A stretch of DNA of 64,000 nucleotides, from NCBI RefSeq assembly GCF_018829635.1, contig NZ_JAHKKG010000006.1:310001-374000 (forward strand), in the 5' to 3' direction. The stretch comes from Paractinoplanes bogorensis. GTDB taxonomy: Bacteria > Actinomycetota > Actinomycetes > Mycobacteriales > Micromonosporaceae. How positions within the stretch are numbered: position 1 is the first letter of the stretch; every line of letters begins with the position of its first letter. The notes under the pieces were generated by a model. The model had not been told where the DNA came from, made no database searches, and was given only the letters and a program-made list of their open reading frames with translations. A program made the translations under genes and the position numbers. Positions 25,129 to 33,859 of this stretch are shown here, piece after piece.

Positions 25129-25610
25129 GCGTTCTCGCGGAACCAGCGGTTGGCCACCTCGGTGTGCAGGCTGAAACCGAGCTCGGCCGGGCCCTTCAGG
25201 ATCTCGGAACCGTGGGTCTCGTCGCTCGGGGCTTCCAGGGGCACGTCGGCGAGCGGCGGGAACAGGGCGAACACCAGCAGCGTGCTGTCCGGAGCGCTGA
25301 TCGTGTCGTAGAGGGTCGCGGTGGCCGGGTCGGCCACGACGGCCGTCTCCTCGCGGAGTTCGCGGGCGGCGGCGTCCGGCCAGGACTCGCCGTAGTCGAT
25401 GAAACCGCCGGGCAGGGCCAGCCGGTCGGCCGCGGGCGGGATGGCCCGGCGCACCACCAGCAGGCCGTCGGCCACCGGCTGCAGGGCCACGGCGACCGGG
25501 GCCGGGTTGCGGTAACTGGTCTCGCCGCAGGCGGTGCAGCGGCGTGGCCAGGGCTGCCCGGGCACGAACCGCGCTCCGCAGAAGGTGCAGTGCTTGACGA
25601 GATCAGGCAT
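25125..25610 (-). CDS. NUDIX hydrolase with zinc ribbon
   Basis: 161 residues. Cys8, Cys11, Cys25 and Cys28 form an N-terminal zinc ribbon as in NADH pyrophosphatase (NudC-like) proteins, followed by a NUDIX box [20 protein letters not shown] that ends EETAV, so the usual final Gly is Ala. No NudC-type SQPWPFPxS motif was seen, so NADH specificity is not supported. Its start overlaps the stop of the upstream gene by 8 nt. Confidence 0.87.
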   Translation of the reverse strand: MPDLVKHCTFCGARFVPGQPWPRRCTACGETSYRNPAPVAVALQPVADGLLVVRRAIPPAADRLALPGGFIDYGESWPDAAARELREETAVVADPATATLYDTISAPDSTLLVFALFPPLADVPLEAPSDETHGSEILKGPAELGFSLHTEVANRWFRENA

Positions 25611-26385
25611 GGAGCGGCGAGTTGCAGGCCGCGACCAGGGCCTGGCGGCAGGCGTTCATCAGGGGGCGCAGGGCGGCGTCGCGTTGCTGGGCCTCGTAGC
25701 CGTTGACGGCGCCGCCGGGGGCGTTCGTCTCGGCCAGCGCGAGCACCTGGTCGAGGACGGAGGCGCGGGCGAACAGGCGGCGGGCGCGCGGGTCGAAACC
25801 GGCGGGCAGCGTGGCCGTGCTCTCGGGGCGGCGCAACGCCTGCAGCGCGCCGGCCAGCTCGGGCTTCCACTGGGCCACGTCGAGCTTGGTGAGCTGGGTG
25901 GTCGCCTCGCCCAGGGCCAGGGTCAGCTCGCCCTCGGCCTCGGCCGCGCCCATCTGAAAGACGGGCTTGTAGTCGTCGACCGGGAAGTAGCGCCACAGCA
26001 CGGTCTCGAACTCGACGCCGGAGCCGGACACGTGCCGGCGCACCTCGGGCACGATGCCGAAGTGGGGCGTCATCACGGCCTCGCCGGCCAGCATGGCCGC
26101 GCCGGTCAGCGGGCCCGGGCCGGGCAGGCCGCGCGGGTCGCCGGGGGCGGGCAGCACCAGCCGGATGTCGTCGGGGTGCACCTTGGCGAACGCGGGCAGG
26201 CCCTGCGGCAGCGGCACGTCGGTCCACGTGCCGGGCGCGTCGGCGACCAGGTGTTCCTCGTCGTGGGCGATCTCGTCGGCCAGTTCGTCGAACGGCACGA
26301 GACCGGCGCGCCAGGCCCGCACCCAGGACACGAACCGGGTGGAGCGTCGCGCTACGCGGGTGGCCGCATCGGCTGCGGGGGACAT
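25603..26385 (-). CDS. conserved hypothetical protein
   Basis: 260 residues from ATG at 26385; the longer reading to 26457 begins with Arg/Thr-rich residues and is less likely. Soluble. Contains a middle segment rich in hydrophobic strands ([20 protein letters not shown]) and a helical C-terminus ([36 protein letters not shown]). No catalytic signature recognised. Overlaps the zinc-ribbon NUDIX gene downstream, so probably co-transcribed. Starts divergently 90 bp from the DUF3097 gene. Confidence 0.7.
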   Translation of the reverse strand: MSPAADAATRVARRSTRFVSWVRAWRAGLVPFDELADEIAHDEEHLVADAPGTWTDVPLPQGLPAFAKVHPDDIRLVLPAPGDPRGLPGPGPLTGAAMLAGEAVMTPHFGIVPEVRRHVSGSGVEFETVLWRYFPVDDYKPVFQMGAAEAEGELTLALGEATTQLTKLDVAQWKPELAGALQALRRPESTATLPAGFDPRARRLFARASVLDQVLALAETNAPGGAVNGYEAQQRDAALRPLMNACRQALVAACNSPLHA

Positions 26386-26474
26386 GCGAGAAAGGGTACG
26401 TGGCGATCGGGAAGTCTGTCTCGGCCGGAGAGTCAGAAAGGTCGTGTCCCAACGCACGGGTTACCGTGCCTTGC

Positions 26475-27278
26475 ATGTATGGGGAGGACGTGCTCAAGGG
26501 GGACTGGCGGCGCCGCAAGGTGGTGCCCGAGGTGGACGCCGACCGCGATCTGGTCGTCGAGGACGTGGATTCGGGGTTCTGCGGGGCGGTGGTCGGGTTC
26601 GAACTGGGCGCGGTCGTGCTCGAGGACCGGCACGGCAAGCGGCGCAACTTCCCGCTCGAGCCGGCCGCGTTCCTGCTCGACGGCAAGCCGGTGACGCTGC
26701 GCCGGCCCCAGGCGACGGTGGCCCCGCAGCGTCGGATCACGGCTTCCGGGTCGATCGCCGTGGCCGGGGTGCAGGCGCAGGTGGCCAAGGCCAGCCGGAT
26801 CTGGGTCGAGGGCATCCACGACGCCGCCCTGGTCGAGCGGATCTGGGGCGACGACCTGCGGATCGAGGGCATCGTGGTCGAGCCGCTGGACGGCATCGAC
26901 GACCTGGCCGCAGCCGTACGGGAATTCCGGCCCGGTCCGGAGCGGCGGCTCGGCGTGCTGGTCGACCACCTGGTGGCGGGCAGCAAGGAGAGCCGCATCG
27001 TGGCCGCCGTGACCGATCCGAACGTGCTGGTGACCGGCCACCCGTATGTGGACATCTGGCAGGCCGTGAAACCGGAACGGGTCGGGCTGTCCAAGTGGCC
27101 GGTCATCCCGCCCGGCCGGCCGTGGAAAGAGGGCATCTGCGCGGCCGTGGGCGTGCGCGAGCCGGCCGACATGTGGCGGCGCATCCTGAAGTCGGTCAGC
27201 AGCTACAAGGACGTCGAGACCCCGCTGATCAACTCGATGGAGCGCCTGATCGACTTCGTCACGGTGTACGACGAGTGA
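26475..27278 (+). CDS. DUF3097 family protein
   Basis: 267 residues from ATG at 26475. MYGEDVLKGDWRRRK and the closing SMERLIDFVTVYDE are typical of DUF3097, an actinobacteria-specific family of unknown role. The middle reads RIWVEGIHDAALVERIWGDD and later EPLDGIDDL, which resembles a TOPRIM Glu and Asp motif layout, so nucleic-acid binding is conceivable but unproven. Its 3' end overlaps the convergent MocR gene by 20 nt. Confidence 0.85.
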   Translation: MYGEDVLKGDWRRRKVVPEVDADRDLVVEDVDSGFCGAVVGFELGAVVLEDRHGKRRNFPLEPAAFLLDGKPVTLRRPQATVAPQRRITASGSIAVAGVQAQVAKASRIWVEGIHDAALVERIWGDDLRIEGIVVEPLDGIDDLAAAVREFRPGPERRLGVLVDHLVAGSKESRIVAAVTDPNVLVTGHPYVDIWQAVKPERVGLSKWPVIPPGRPWKEGICAAVGVREPADMWRRILKSVSSYKDVETPLINSMERLIDFVTVYDE

Positions 27279-28734
27279 GGCGGCCGGGGCCGAGCCGGCC
27301 GGGGCTGAGCGCCCGCCCGAGTCGTTCGGCCGCTTCGGTCAGGCGGTCGGGCGGGTTGGCCGCGTAGCCGAGGATCAGGCCGGGCGGCCCGTCGGCGAAC
27401 CGGTGCCACGAGAGCGGGTGCACGAGAACACCGGCGTCAGCGGCCAGCGCCGCCGCGGAAACATCCGGAATCTCCCCGGGCAGCATGATCAGCAGATGCA
27501 GCCCGGCCGCGACACCGGTGACACGAGCGTCGGGAAGGAAGCGGGTCAGCCCGGCCAGCAGCGCGTCCCGTCGTCGCCGCTGCCGGGTGCGGACGTTGCG
27601 CAGATGCCGTTCGTAGTCACCGGTCGCGAGCAGCCGGGCCAGCACCAGCTGCGGTAGCGCCGGGTTGCCGAGGTCGCTGTCGTGCTTGGCGGTGAGCAGC
27701 TCGGGTTGCATCCGGCGCGGCGCCACCAGCCAGCCGAGCCGCATCCCGGGGGCCAGAGATTTGGAGACGCTTCCCGCGTACGCGATCTGGTCCGGAGCGG
27801 ATCCCTGCAGCGCGGCGACCGGCGCGCGGTCGTACCGGTGCTCGGCGTCGTAGTCGTCCTCGACGGCCAGGTTGCCGCCGGCCGCCCAGGCCAGCAGCGC
27901 GCGCCGCCGGGCCGGGCTGAGCACGACCCCGGTCGGGAACTGGTGCGCGGGCGTGAGGACGGCCGCGGACTGGGTGAGGGCGTCCACCACCAGGCCCTCG
28001 GCGTCGACCGGGACCGGCTCCGGGCGTACGCCCCAATGGGCCAGCTGGTCGCGGGCGCCCCGGGAACCCGGGTCTTCGACGGCGATCCGGGTCGTCCCGG
28101 CCGCTCGCAGCGTCTGGGCCAGCAGGGCCAGGGCCTGGGCGACGCCGCCGACCACGATCACGTCGTCCGGTTCGGCGTGCACACCCCGGGTGCGGGCCAG
28201 CCAGCCGGCCAGCTCGGCCCGCAGGATCGGGGTGCCGCCGGGATCGCCGTAGCCCAGGTCGGCCGCCGTGATCTCGTCGAGCACGGCTCGTTCGGCGCGC
28301 AACCACGCCGTACGGGGAAAGGCGGAAAGGTCGGGAACGCCGGGGGAGAGGTCGAGGTCGATGCCCTCGGCCGGGGGCAGCGGCAGCCGCAGGGTGTCGA
28401 GCGAGCGGCGGCGGTCGGACGGGGTGTCCCGGGCGTGCGGACGGGCGATGATCGTGGTGCCGGCCCCGGTCCGCGCGGCGGCCAGGCCCTCGTCGATGAG
28501 CCGCTGGTAGGCGTCGACGACCACGCCGCGCGACACCCGCAGCTCGTCGGCCAGGCCGCGGGTGGCCGGCAACCGGGTCCCGGCCGCGAGCCGGCCCTCG
28601 GCCACGGCCGAGCGCAGCCCGTCGGTCAGCCAGGTGGTGAGGCCCTTGGCCGGCGCGTCGGCCGGATCCAGCTGAAGGAAGTCGGAAATTGGTCCCCCTA
28701 GGAAGGCAATGATTGGTCCTTCGATCCGGACCAT
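27259..28734 (-). CDS. MocR-type (GntR-aminotransferase) transcription regulator
   Basis: About 491 residues if started at ATG 28734. The winged helix (TRLPATRGLADELRVSRGVV) is followed by a fold-type I aminotransferase-like domain: HQFPTGVVLS, VEDDYDAEHRYD with the PLP-ring Asp, and AGSVSKSLAPGMRLGW with the PLP lysine. It is divergent from an EamA exporter by 27 bp, the classic arrangement for a local PLP-sensing regulator. The start is doubtful: ATG 28734 has no ribosome site and lies in the probable operator, so leaderless translation or a rarer downstream start should be considered. Confidence 0.88.
   Translation of the reverse strand: MVRIEGPIIAFLGGPISDFLQLDPADAPAKGLTTWLTDGLRSAVAEGRLAAGTRLPATRGLADELRVSRGVVVDAYQRLIDEGLAAARTGAGTTIIARPHARDTPSDRRRSLDTLRLPLPPAEGIDLDLSPGVPDLSAFPRTAWLRAERAVLDEITAADLGYGDPGGTPILRAELAGWLARTRGVHAEPDDVIVVGGVAQALALLAQTLRAAGTTRIAVEDPGSRGARDQLAHWGVRPEPVPVDAEGLVVDALTQSAAVLTPAHQFPTGVVLSPARRRALLAWAAGGNLAVEDDYDAEHRYDRAPVAALQGSAPDQIAYAGSVSKSLAPGMRLGWLVAPRRMQPELLTAKHDSDLGNPALPQLVLARLLATGDYERHLRNVRTRQRRRRDALLAGLTRFLPDARVTGVAAGLHLLIMLPGEIPDVSAAALAADAGVLVHPLSWHRFADGPPGLILGYAANPPDRLTEAAERLGRALSPGRLGPGRLTRRTP
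28688..28734. promoter_or_regulatory. putative MocR operator: two direct and one inverted half-site
   Basis: ATTGGTCC occurs at 28688-28695 and 28712-28719 (24-nt spacing), and the inverse GGACCAT at 28728-28734. Direct repeats plus one inverted copy are the geometry described for MocR-family operators. The array sits between the divergent regulator and EamA genes. Confidence 0.6.
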
Positions 28735-28761
28735 ATCGCGGACAGCATCGAGGGTGTGAAG

Positions 28762-29664
28762 ATGAGTGCACTTGCCGGTGCGACCGGCATGACGTTCGTC
28801 GGGGGCAGCGTCGCAGTCTCCGGCTTCCTGGCCGACGCGCCCTCGCTGACCGTCCAGGCGCTGCGCTACGCGGTGGCCTGCCTGCTGCTGATCCTGTACG
28901 CGCGGGGCCGGGTGCTCCGGCCCCGGGGCACCGAATGGCTGTGGCTGGGCGGTGTCGTGCTGACCGGCATGGTCGTCTTCAACGTGGCGCTCGTGCACGG
29001 GTCGCGGCACGCCGAGCCGGCCGTGCTCGGGGTGGCCGTGGCCTGCGTGCCGCTGCTGCTCGCGGTGGCCGGCCCGCTGCTCGAGGGCCGGGCCCCGGCG
29101 ACCCGCCTGATCGTGGCCGCGCTCGTGGTCACCGCCGGGGCTGCGCTTGTGCAGGGCTTCGGGCGTACGGACGGAATCGGTCTGGTCTGGGCGTTCGTGA
29201 CGTTCGCCTGCGAGGCCGGGTTCACGCTGCTCGCCGTCCCGGTGCTGGGACGCCACGGACCGCTGGGTGTGTCGGTGCACTCGACGTGGATGGCCGCGGT
29301 GGCGTTCGGGATCGGCGGGCTGTGGTTCGAGGGGCCGGGCGCGGTGCTGCGGCTGCGGCTCGACGACGTGCTGGCCGGCGTCTACCTGGCCGTACTGGTC
29401 ACCGCGGTGGCGTTCGTCCTCTGGTACACGTGCGTGCAGCGGCTCGGCTCGGCCCGCGCCGGGTTGCTGACCGGCATCGCGCCGATCGCCGCGGCCGTCA
29501 CCGGGGTGGCGCTGGGCGGTCCGCTGCCCGGCCCGGCCGTGTGGATCGGCGTCGCGGTGGTCGCCGGGGGCCTGGCGCTCGGGCTAGGCGAGGCGCGCCG
29601 GGTCGCGGGTGAAGACGAACGTGGCGATGTCGAGCGCCGCGACCCCGCCCTCGTCCGTACGTAG
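28762..29664 (+). CDS. EamA/DMT-family transporter
   Basis: About 300 residues and ten predicted membrane helices in two homologous halves, as in RhaT/YdcZ-type drug and metabolite exporters. ATG at 28762 is preferred, with GAGGG 7 nt upstream; GTG at 28756 is too close to that site. Divergent from a MocR regulator, which most likely controls it in response to a PLP-related or amine effector; the cargo is unknown. The last 81 nt overlap the convergent serine hydrolase gene. Confidence 0.88.
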   Translation: MSALAGATGMTFVGGSVAVSGFLADAPSLTVQALRYAVACLLLILYARGRVLRPRGTEWLWLGGVVLTGMVVFNVALVHGSRHAEPAVLGVAVACVPLLLAVAGPLLEGRAPATRLIVAALVVTAGAALVQGFGRTDGIGLVWAFVTFACEAGFTLLAVPVLGRHGPLGVSVHSTWMAAVAFGIGGLWFEGPGAVLRLRLDDVLAGVYLAVLVTAVAFVLWYTCVQRLGSARAGLLTGIAPIAAAVTGVALGGPLPGPAVWIGVAVVAGGLALGLGEARRVAGEDERGDVERRDPALVRT

Positions 29665-30888
29665 GATCCGCAGCACCTCGCCTTCGTTGCCGCCCTCGAC
29701 CCCGCGCCACTGGTCCGGCGTCTCGCGGACGAACCGGGACCGGTGCTGCGGTCCGGTCATCACCACGCCGTCGCCGTCCGGGGCGATCTCGTACTCGCGG
29801 CCCATCCACCACCAGCGGCCGACCAGCAGCGCCGCCTCGCCGGTGGGCGGGACGGGTGGCTGCCACGGCGTGACGGCGACCGGCTCGGCGTCGATCACGG
29901 CGGTCAGGGCCTCCAGGGCGACCTCCTTGATCGTGGTGCCGGTCAGCCCGTACGAGTTGGCGAAGGCGATCACCCCGAGCCGGCTACGCCGGTGGACGGC
30001 GAGCTGGGCGACATAGCCGGGCATGGAACCGGTGTGCCCGACGTAGACCCGCTCGCCGGCCCGGTAGAGCTGCGGGCCGAGCCCGTGGGCGGCGGTCCAC
30101 GACTCGAGGTCCTTGATCACCACGGGAGCGCACATCTCGTCGACCGTCTCGCGGGCCAGCACGGTGGGGGCGGGATCGGTCCAGAAGGCGGCCCACTTGG
30201 CCATGTCGGTGATCGTCGACCACAGCTGCCCGGCCGGGGCCATCGCGCCGGCGTCGAGGCGCGGCTCCTCGTGCAGGGAACCGTCCAGTTCGTGCACCAC
30301 GTAACCGCGGGCGAACGGCTCGACCGGCGCGTAGGTGGTGCGCTTCATGCCGAGCGGGTCGAGCACCCGCTTACCGGCCAGCGTCGCCCACGTCTCGCCG
30401 GTGACCCGTTCCAGAACGGCGCCGAGCAGCCCGTACGCGAGATTGGAGTACCGGTAGCGGCGGAACGGCGGCCCGGCCACCTTGTCGTAGCCGAGCCGGG
30501 CCAGCAACTGGTCGACGTCGCCGCCCGTGGTGCGCTCCCACCAGGCGCCGTCCGGCTCGCGCTGCAGGCCGGAGATGTGGCCGAGCAGCTGGCGCAGGGT
30601 GACGTTGCCGATCGGGGTGCCCGGCAGGTGCCGGTAGAGCAGGTCGTCGAGCGCGAAGAAGCCCTCGTCGCGCAGCTGCAGGACCAGCGTGGCGGTGATC
30701 GTCTTGGTGATCGAGCCGAGCCGGTACTGCGTCTTGGCGTCGGGCCGGGGATGCTCGCCCGCGAAGACCTGGTGCAGCACCGCGCGGTCCCGCACGACCC
30801 CCAGGGCCAGGGACGGCGTACGCCCCTGGGCCTGCGCGCGGACGGCGATCTGTTCGACCCGTCGGCCGGTCTCCGGCAGCAGCGACAC
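29584..30888 (-). CDS. serine beta-lactamase-like hydrolase (class C / DD-peptidase fold)
   Basis: 434 residues from GTG 30888, which has GAGAGGG 6 nt upstream. The three catalytic motifs are intact: SITK (59-62), YSN (146-148) and HTG (284-286). No signal peptide was seen, so it is probably cytoplasmic, unlike secreted beta-lactamases. A C-terminal lipocalin-like extension (RWWWMGREYEIAPDGDGVVM) follows the catalytic domain. Such proteins are often esterases or peptidases rather than true beta-lactamases. Starts divergently 145 bp from nfeD. Confidence 0.88.
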   Translation of the reverse strand: MSLLPETGRRVEQIAVRAQAQGRTPSLALGVVRDRAVLHQVFAGEHPRPDAKTQYRLGSITKTITATLVLQLRDEGFFALDDLLYRHLPGTPIGNVTLRQLLGHISGLQREPDGAWWERTTGGDVDQLLARLGYDKVAGPPFRRYRYSNLAYGLLGAVLERVTGETWATLAGKRVLDPLGMKRTTYAPVEPFARGYVVHELDGSLHEEPRLDAGAMAPAGQLWSTITDMAKWAAFWTDPAPTVLARETVDEMCAPVVIKDLESWTAAHGLGPQLYRAGERVYVGHTGSMPGYVAQLAVHRRSRLGVIAFANSYGLTGTTIKEVALEALTAVIDAEPVAVTPWQPPVPPTGEAALLVGRWWWMGREYEIAPDGDGVVMTGPQHRSRFVRETPDQWRGVEGGNEGEVLRILRTDEGGVAALDIATFVFTRDPARLA

Positions 30889-31032
30889 GGTGGACCCTCT
30901 CGATATGCGACTCGTGGGTACAACGGTGCCGCAGCCGATATGGCTACGCGACCTCCATAGCAGTTGCATGACATTTTCGGCCAGGGCGCACGCAGCGTCG
31001 CCGGACGTGCGCGGGCATGTCACGATCGATAC

Positions 31033-31482
31033 GTGGAAGCGGTTCTGTGGATCGTGCTCGGCGTCGCGTTGGCGATCGCCGAGGCCTTCACGGCGACGTT
31101 CTTGATCATTTTCTTCGGTATCGGGGCCTTCGCCGCGGCCGGCGCGGCCGCCCTCGGTGCGCCCCTGCTGCTCCAGGTCATCGTGTTCGCGCTGGTCTCC
31201 GGCCTGTCGGTGACGGCGCTACGCCCGATCGTGCTGCGCCACGCACGGCCCGCCCTGGAATCGGGCGACACGCCGTTCGGGGTCGAGGCGATCGAGGGTC
31301 AACATGGCACCGTGCTCGAAGAGATCGACGGGGCGCACGGCATGATCAAGATCGACGGCGAGCACTGGCAGGCCCGGTCGTTCGACGGGCAGGAAAAATA
31401 TCTGCCCGGCGAGAAGGTGCGCATTCTCAAGGTCGACGGCGCCACCGCCATCGTGTGGCGCGACGACAATCTCGACATCTAG
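31033..31482 (+). CDS. NfeD-like membrane protein
   Basis: 149 residues from GTG 31033. Two to three hydrophobic helices (residues 3-75) are followed by a short OB-fold domain (GQHGTVLEEIDGAHGMIKID, YLPGEKVRILKVDG), the NfeD1b short form. It is 36 bp upstream of the SPFH gene; the pair is the common nfeD-stomatin arrangement, linked to membrane microdomain quality control. No ribosome site was obvious, so the start could be leaderless. Confidence 0.9.
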   Translation: MEAVLWIVLGVALAIAEAFTATFLIIFFGIGAFAAAGAAALGAPLLLQVIVFALVSGLSVTALRPIVLRHARPALESGDTPFGVEAIEGQHGTVLEEIDGAHGMIKIDGEHWQARSFDGQEKYLPGEKVRILKVDGATAIVWRDDNLDI

Positions 31483-31518
31483 CAATATCTGCCCCACAAA
31501 CCCATAGAGAGGGTTGCC

Positions 31519-32637
31519 ATGGAAGCTGTGATCGGCGTCCTCATCATCGTGATCGTGGTGTTCGCCATCGTCACGCTGCTCCGGTCCGTCCGCATCGTCC
31601 CGCAGCAGCGGATGGACGTGGTCGAACGCCTGGGCAAGTACAAGCGGACGCTCAGCCCGGGTCTGAACCTTCTGGTGCCGTTCATCGACTCGGTACGCAG
31701 CAAGGTCGACATGCGCGAGCAGGTCGTCTCGTTCCCGCCCCAGCCGGTGATCACGTCCGACAACCTGGTCGTGTCGATCGACACGGTCCTGTACTTCAAG
31801 GTCGTCGACCCGGTCCGGGCCACCTACGAGATCTCCAACTTCCTGCAGGCCATCGAGCAGCTGACGGTCACCACCCTGCGTAACGTCATCGGCTCGCTCG
31901 ACCTCGAGCGCGCGCTGACCAGCCGCGAGGAGATCAACCGCCACCTGTCGACGGTGCTCGACGAGACCACCGGCCGCTGGGGCATCAAGGTCACCCGCGT
32001 CGAGATCAAGGCGATCGAGCCGCCGCCGAGCATCCGCGACTCGATGGAGAAGCAGATGCGCGCCGAGCGGGAGCGCCGCGCGACGATCCTGAACGCCGAG
32101 GGTCACAAGCAGGCCCAGATCCTCACCGCCGAGGGTGAGAAGCAGGCCGCGGTGCTGCGCGCCGACGGTGACCGGCAGTCGCGCATCCTGCAGGCGGAAG
32201 GCCAGGCCAAGGCGATCCGTACGGTGTTCGACGCGATCCACACCGCGAACCCGTCGCAGAAGGTGCTGGCCTACCAGTACCTGCAGGCCCTGCCGCAGAT
32301 CGCCAACGGCACGGCCAACAAGGTCTGGATCGTGCCGACCGAGCTGACCAAGGCCCTCGAGGGCATGGGCGGCGCGCTCGGCGGACTGGCCAACATGGCC
32401 GGCGACGTGCCCAAGGCGTCGGTCAACTCGGCCGCCGTCGAGGAGGAGGCGGTCGCCGCCGCCCAGGCCGCCGCGGCCGAGGCCGAGAAGATCAACGACC
32501 AGGTCCGCGCCGCCGAGGCACAGGTCAGCGGCGACCCCGACAAGACCGCGGCGCTGCCCGCGCCCGAGCCGATCCCGCCGTCAGCGGCACTCGGCGGCGC
32601 CGACTACAACGGCGTCGTCAACCGCGAACGCGCCTGA
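31519..32637 (+). CDS. SPFH/Band 7 (stomatin-like) protein
   Basis: 372 residues. One N-terminal membrane helix (VIGVLIIVIVVFAIVTLL), then the SPFH domain (PQQRMDVVERLGKYKRTLSP, TLRNVIGSLDLERALTSREE) and a charged coiled-coil region (QMRAERERRATILNAEGHKQ). The tail is Ala/Glu-rich. It should oligomerise on the inner membrane with NfeD. ATG preceded by GAGAGGG. A strong hairpin 25 bp after the stop ends the operon. Confidence 0.93.
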   Translation: MEAVIGVLIIVIVVFAIVTLLRSVRIVPQQRMDVVERLGKYKRTLSPGLNLLVPFIDSVRSKVDMREQVVSFPPQPVITSDNLVVSIDTVLYFKVVDPVRATYEISNFLQAIEQLTVTTLRNVIGSLDLERALTSREEINRHLSTVLDETTGRWGIKVTRVEIKAIEPPPSIRDSMEKQMRAERERRATILNAEGHKQAQILTAEGEKQAAVLRADGDRQSRILQAEGQAKAIRTVFDAIHTANPSQKVLAYQYLQALPQIANGTANKVWIVPTELTKALEGMGGALGGLANMAGDVPKASVNSAAVEEEAVAAAQAAAAEAEKINDQVRAAEAQVSGDPDKTAALPAPEPIPPSAALGGADYNGVVNRERA

Positions 32638-32661
32638 TTCACCAGCGCTCCGCGCAGAACG

Positions 32662-32703
32662 AAACCGGCCGGCCTCTCGTCTTCGAGGGGCCGGCCATTT
32701 CGT
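32662..32703 (+). terminator. rho-independent-type terminator after the SPFH gene
   Basis: CCGGCCGGCCTC pairs with GAGGGGCCGGCC around a TCGTCTTC loop, flanked by AAA and TTT. Strong hairpin just past the stop at 32637. Confidence 0.8.
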
Positions 32704-33047
32704 GCCGTCGCGCCCGCGCCGCCCGCCGCCCCGCCCGAGCCGTTCGCGCCCGCGCCGTCGCGCATGTTTGCGCCGTTCGGGTCGCGCTGCCTTGCCCGCG
32801 CCGTCGCGCATGTTTGCGCCGTTCGGGTCGCGCTGCCTTGCCCGCGCCGTTCCGCCACCTCGTCCGTGCCGTTTGTGCCTGCGCCGCCGCCCTGTCCGTG
32901 CCGTTCGCGCCCGCGCCGCTGGCTTGCGCCGTTCGCGCCTTGCCGCCCCGTCCGTGCCGTTCGCGCCCGCGCCGCCGCGCTGGCTTGCGCCGTTCGCGCC
33001 GTGCCGCTCTGCCCGCGCCGTTTCGTCCGCCGCGCCGGCGCCGGGCG
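32704..33047. repeat. GC-rich minisatellite with a 46-bp tandem duplication
   Basis: The gap between convergent genes holds degenerate repeats of CGCGCCGTTCGCGCC type. Within it, a 46-bp unit is tandemly duplicated at 32748-32793 and 32794-32839 (each contains CATGTTTGCGCCGTTCGGGT), with a third partial copy after. Small minus-strand reading frames exist but have repeat-driven composition; no gene is called. Confidence 0.8.
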
Positions 33048-33854
33048 TCAGATCTCGGGGTCGTCGCGGCCCAGCTCCCAGAAGGCGACGGCGGCCGCCG
33101 CGGCGACGTTGAGCGAGTCCACGCTGCGGCGCATCGGGATCTTGACAGGGATGTCGCTGGCGGCGAGCGCGTTCTTCGACAGGCCGGGGCCTTCGGCGCC
33201 GAGCAGCAGGGCCGTCTTCGCCCGCTCGGTGACCTTCTGCAGCGGCACGGCGGCAGGGTCGGGGGTCAGGGCGAGCACGGTGAAGCCCGCGTCGCGCAGC
33301 AGCTGCAGGCTGTCGGGCCAGGGCTCCAGACGCGCGTAGGGCACCGCGAACACCTCGCCCATGCTCACCCGCACGCTGCGCCGGTAGAGCGGGTCGGCGC
33401 ACGTCGGTGACAGCAGCACGGCGTCGATGCCGAGCGCGGCCGCGCCCCGGAACACCGCCCCGATGTTCGTGTGGTTGTTGACGTCTTCCAGCACGGCCAC
33501 CCGCCGGGCGCCGTCGATGACTTCCGCGGCCGTACGCAGGGGAGCGCGGTGGAACGATGCCAGCACGCCCCGGTGCACGTGGAAACCCGTCGCCGCCTCG
33601 AGCACGGCCGGGGTGGCAGCGTAGATCGGCGTGTCGCCGGGCAGGTCGGCGATCTGATCGGTGCGTTTCTCGTCGATCAGATAGGACCGGGGCCGGTAAC
33701 CGGCACGCAGCGCCCGGCGCAGCACCAGCTCGCCCTCGGCGATGAACAGCCCGTTGGGCGGCTCCCACTTCGTGCGCAGTTCGAGGTCGGTCAGGGCGCG
33801 ATAGTCGCCGAGCCGGTCGTCGCCGGGATCGGTGATCAGGTGAACCTCGGGCAC
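33048..33854 (-). CDS. TrmH/SpoU-family (SPOUT) RNA 2'-O-methyltransferase
   Basis: 268 residues. An N-terminal RNA-binding substrate domain (RTKWEPPNGLFIAEGELVLR) is followed by the trefoil-knot SPOUT domain with all three motifs: NNHTNIGAVFRGA (motif 1 Asn/Arg), LLGAEGPGLS (motif 2) and IPMRRSVDSLNVAAAAAV (motif 3). It methylates a ribose 2'-OH of rRNA or tRNA using AdoMet; which nucleotide is unknown. GTG start, five bp after the DHFR-like gene, so one operon. Confidence 0.9.
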   Translation of the reverse strand: MPEVHLITDPGDDRLGDYRALTDLELRTKWEPPNGLFIAEGELVLRRALRAGYRPRSYLIDEKRTDQIADLPGDTPIYAATPAVLEAATGFHVHRGVLASFHRAPLRTAAEVIDGARRVAVLEDVNNHTNIGAVFRGAAALGIDAVLLSPTCADPLYRRSVRVSMGEVFAVPYARLEPWPDSLQLLRDAGFTVLALTPDPAAVPLQKVTERAKTALLLGAEGPGLSKNALAASDIPVKIPMRRSVDSLNVAAAAAVAFWELGRDDPEI

Positions 33855-33859
33855 GACGC

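Noticed and set aside
32604-32858. Small minus-strand frame in the 32.7-kb minisatellite
   Set aside because: Composition follows the repeat units and it overlaps the terminator of the SPFH gene.
32704-33047. CRISPR array
   Set aside because: Repeats are degenerate or directly adjacent with no regular spacers, and no cas gene is in the window.
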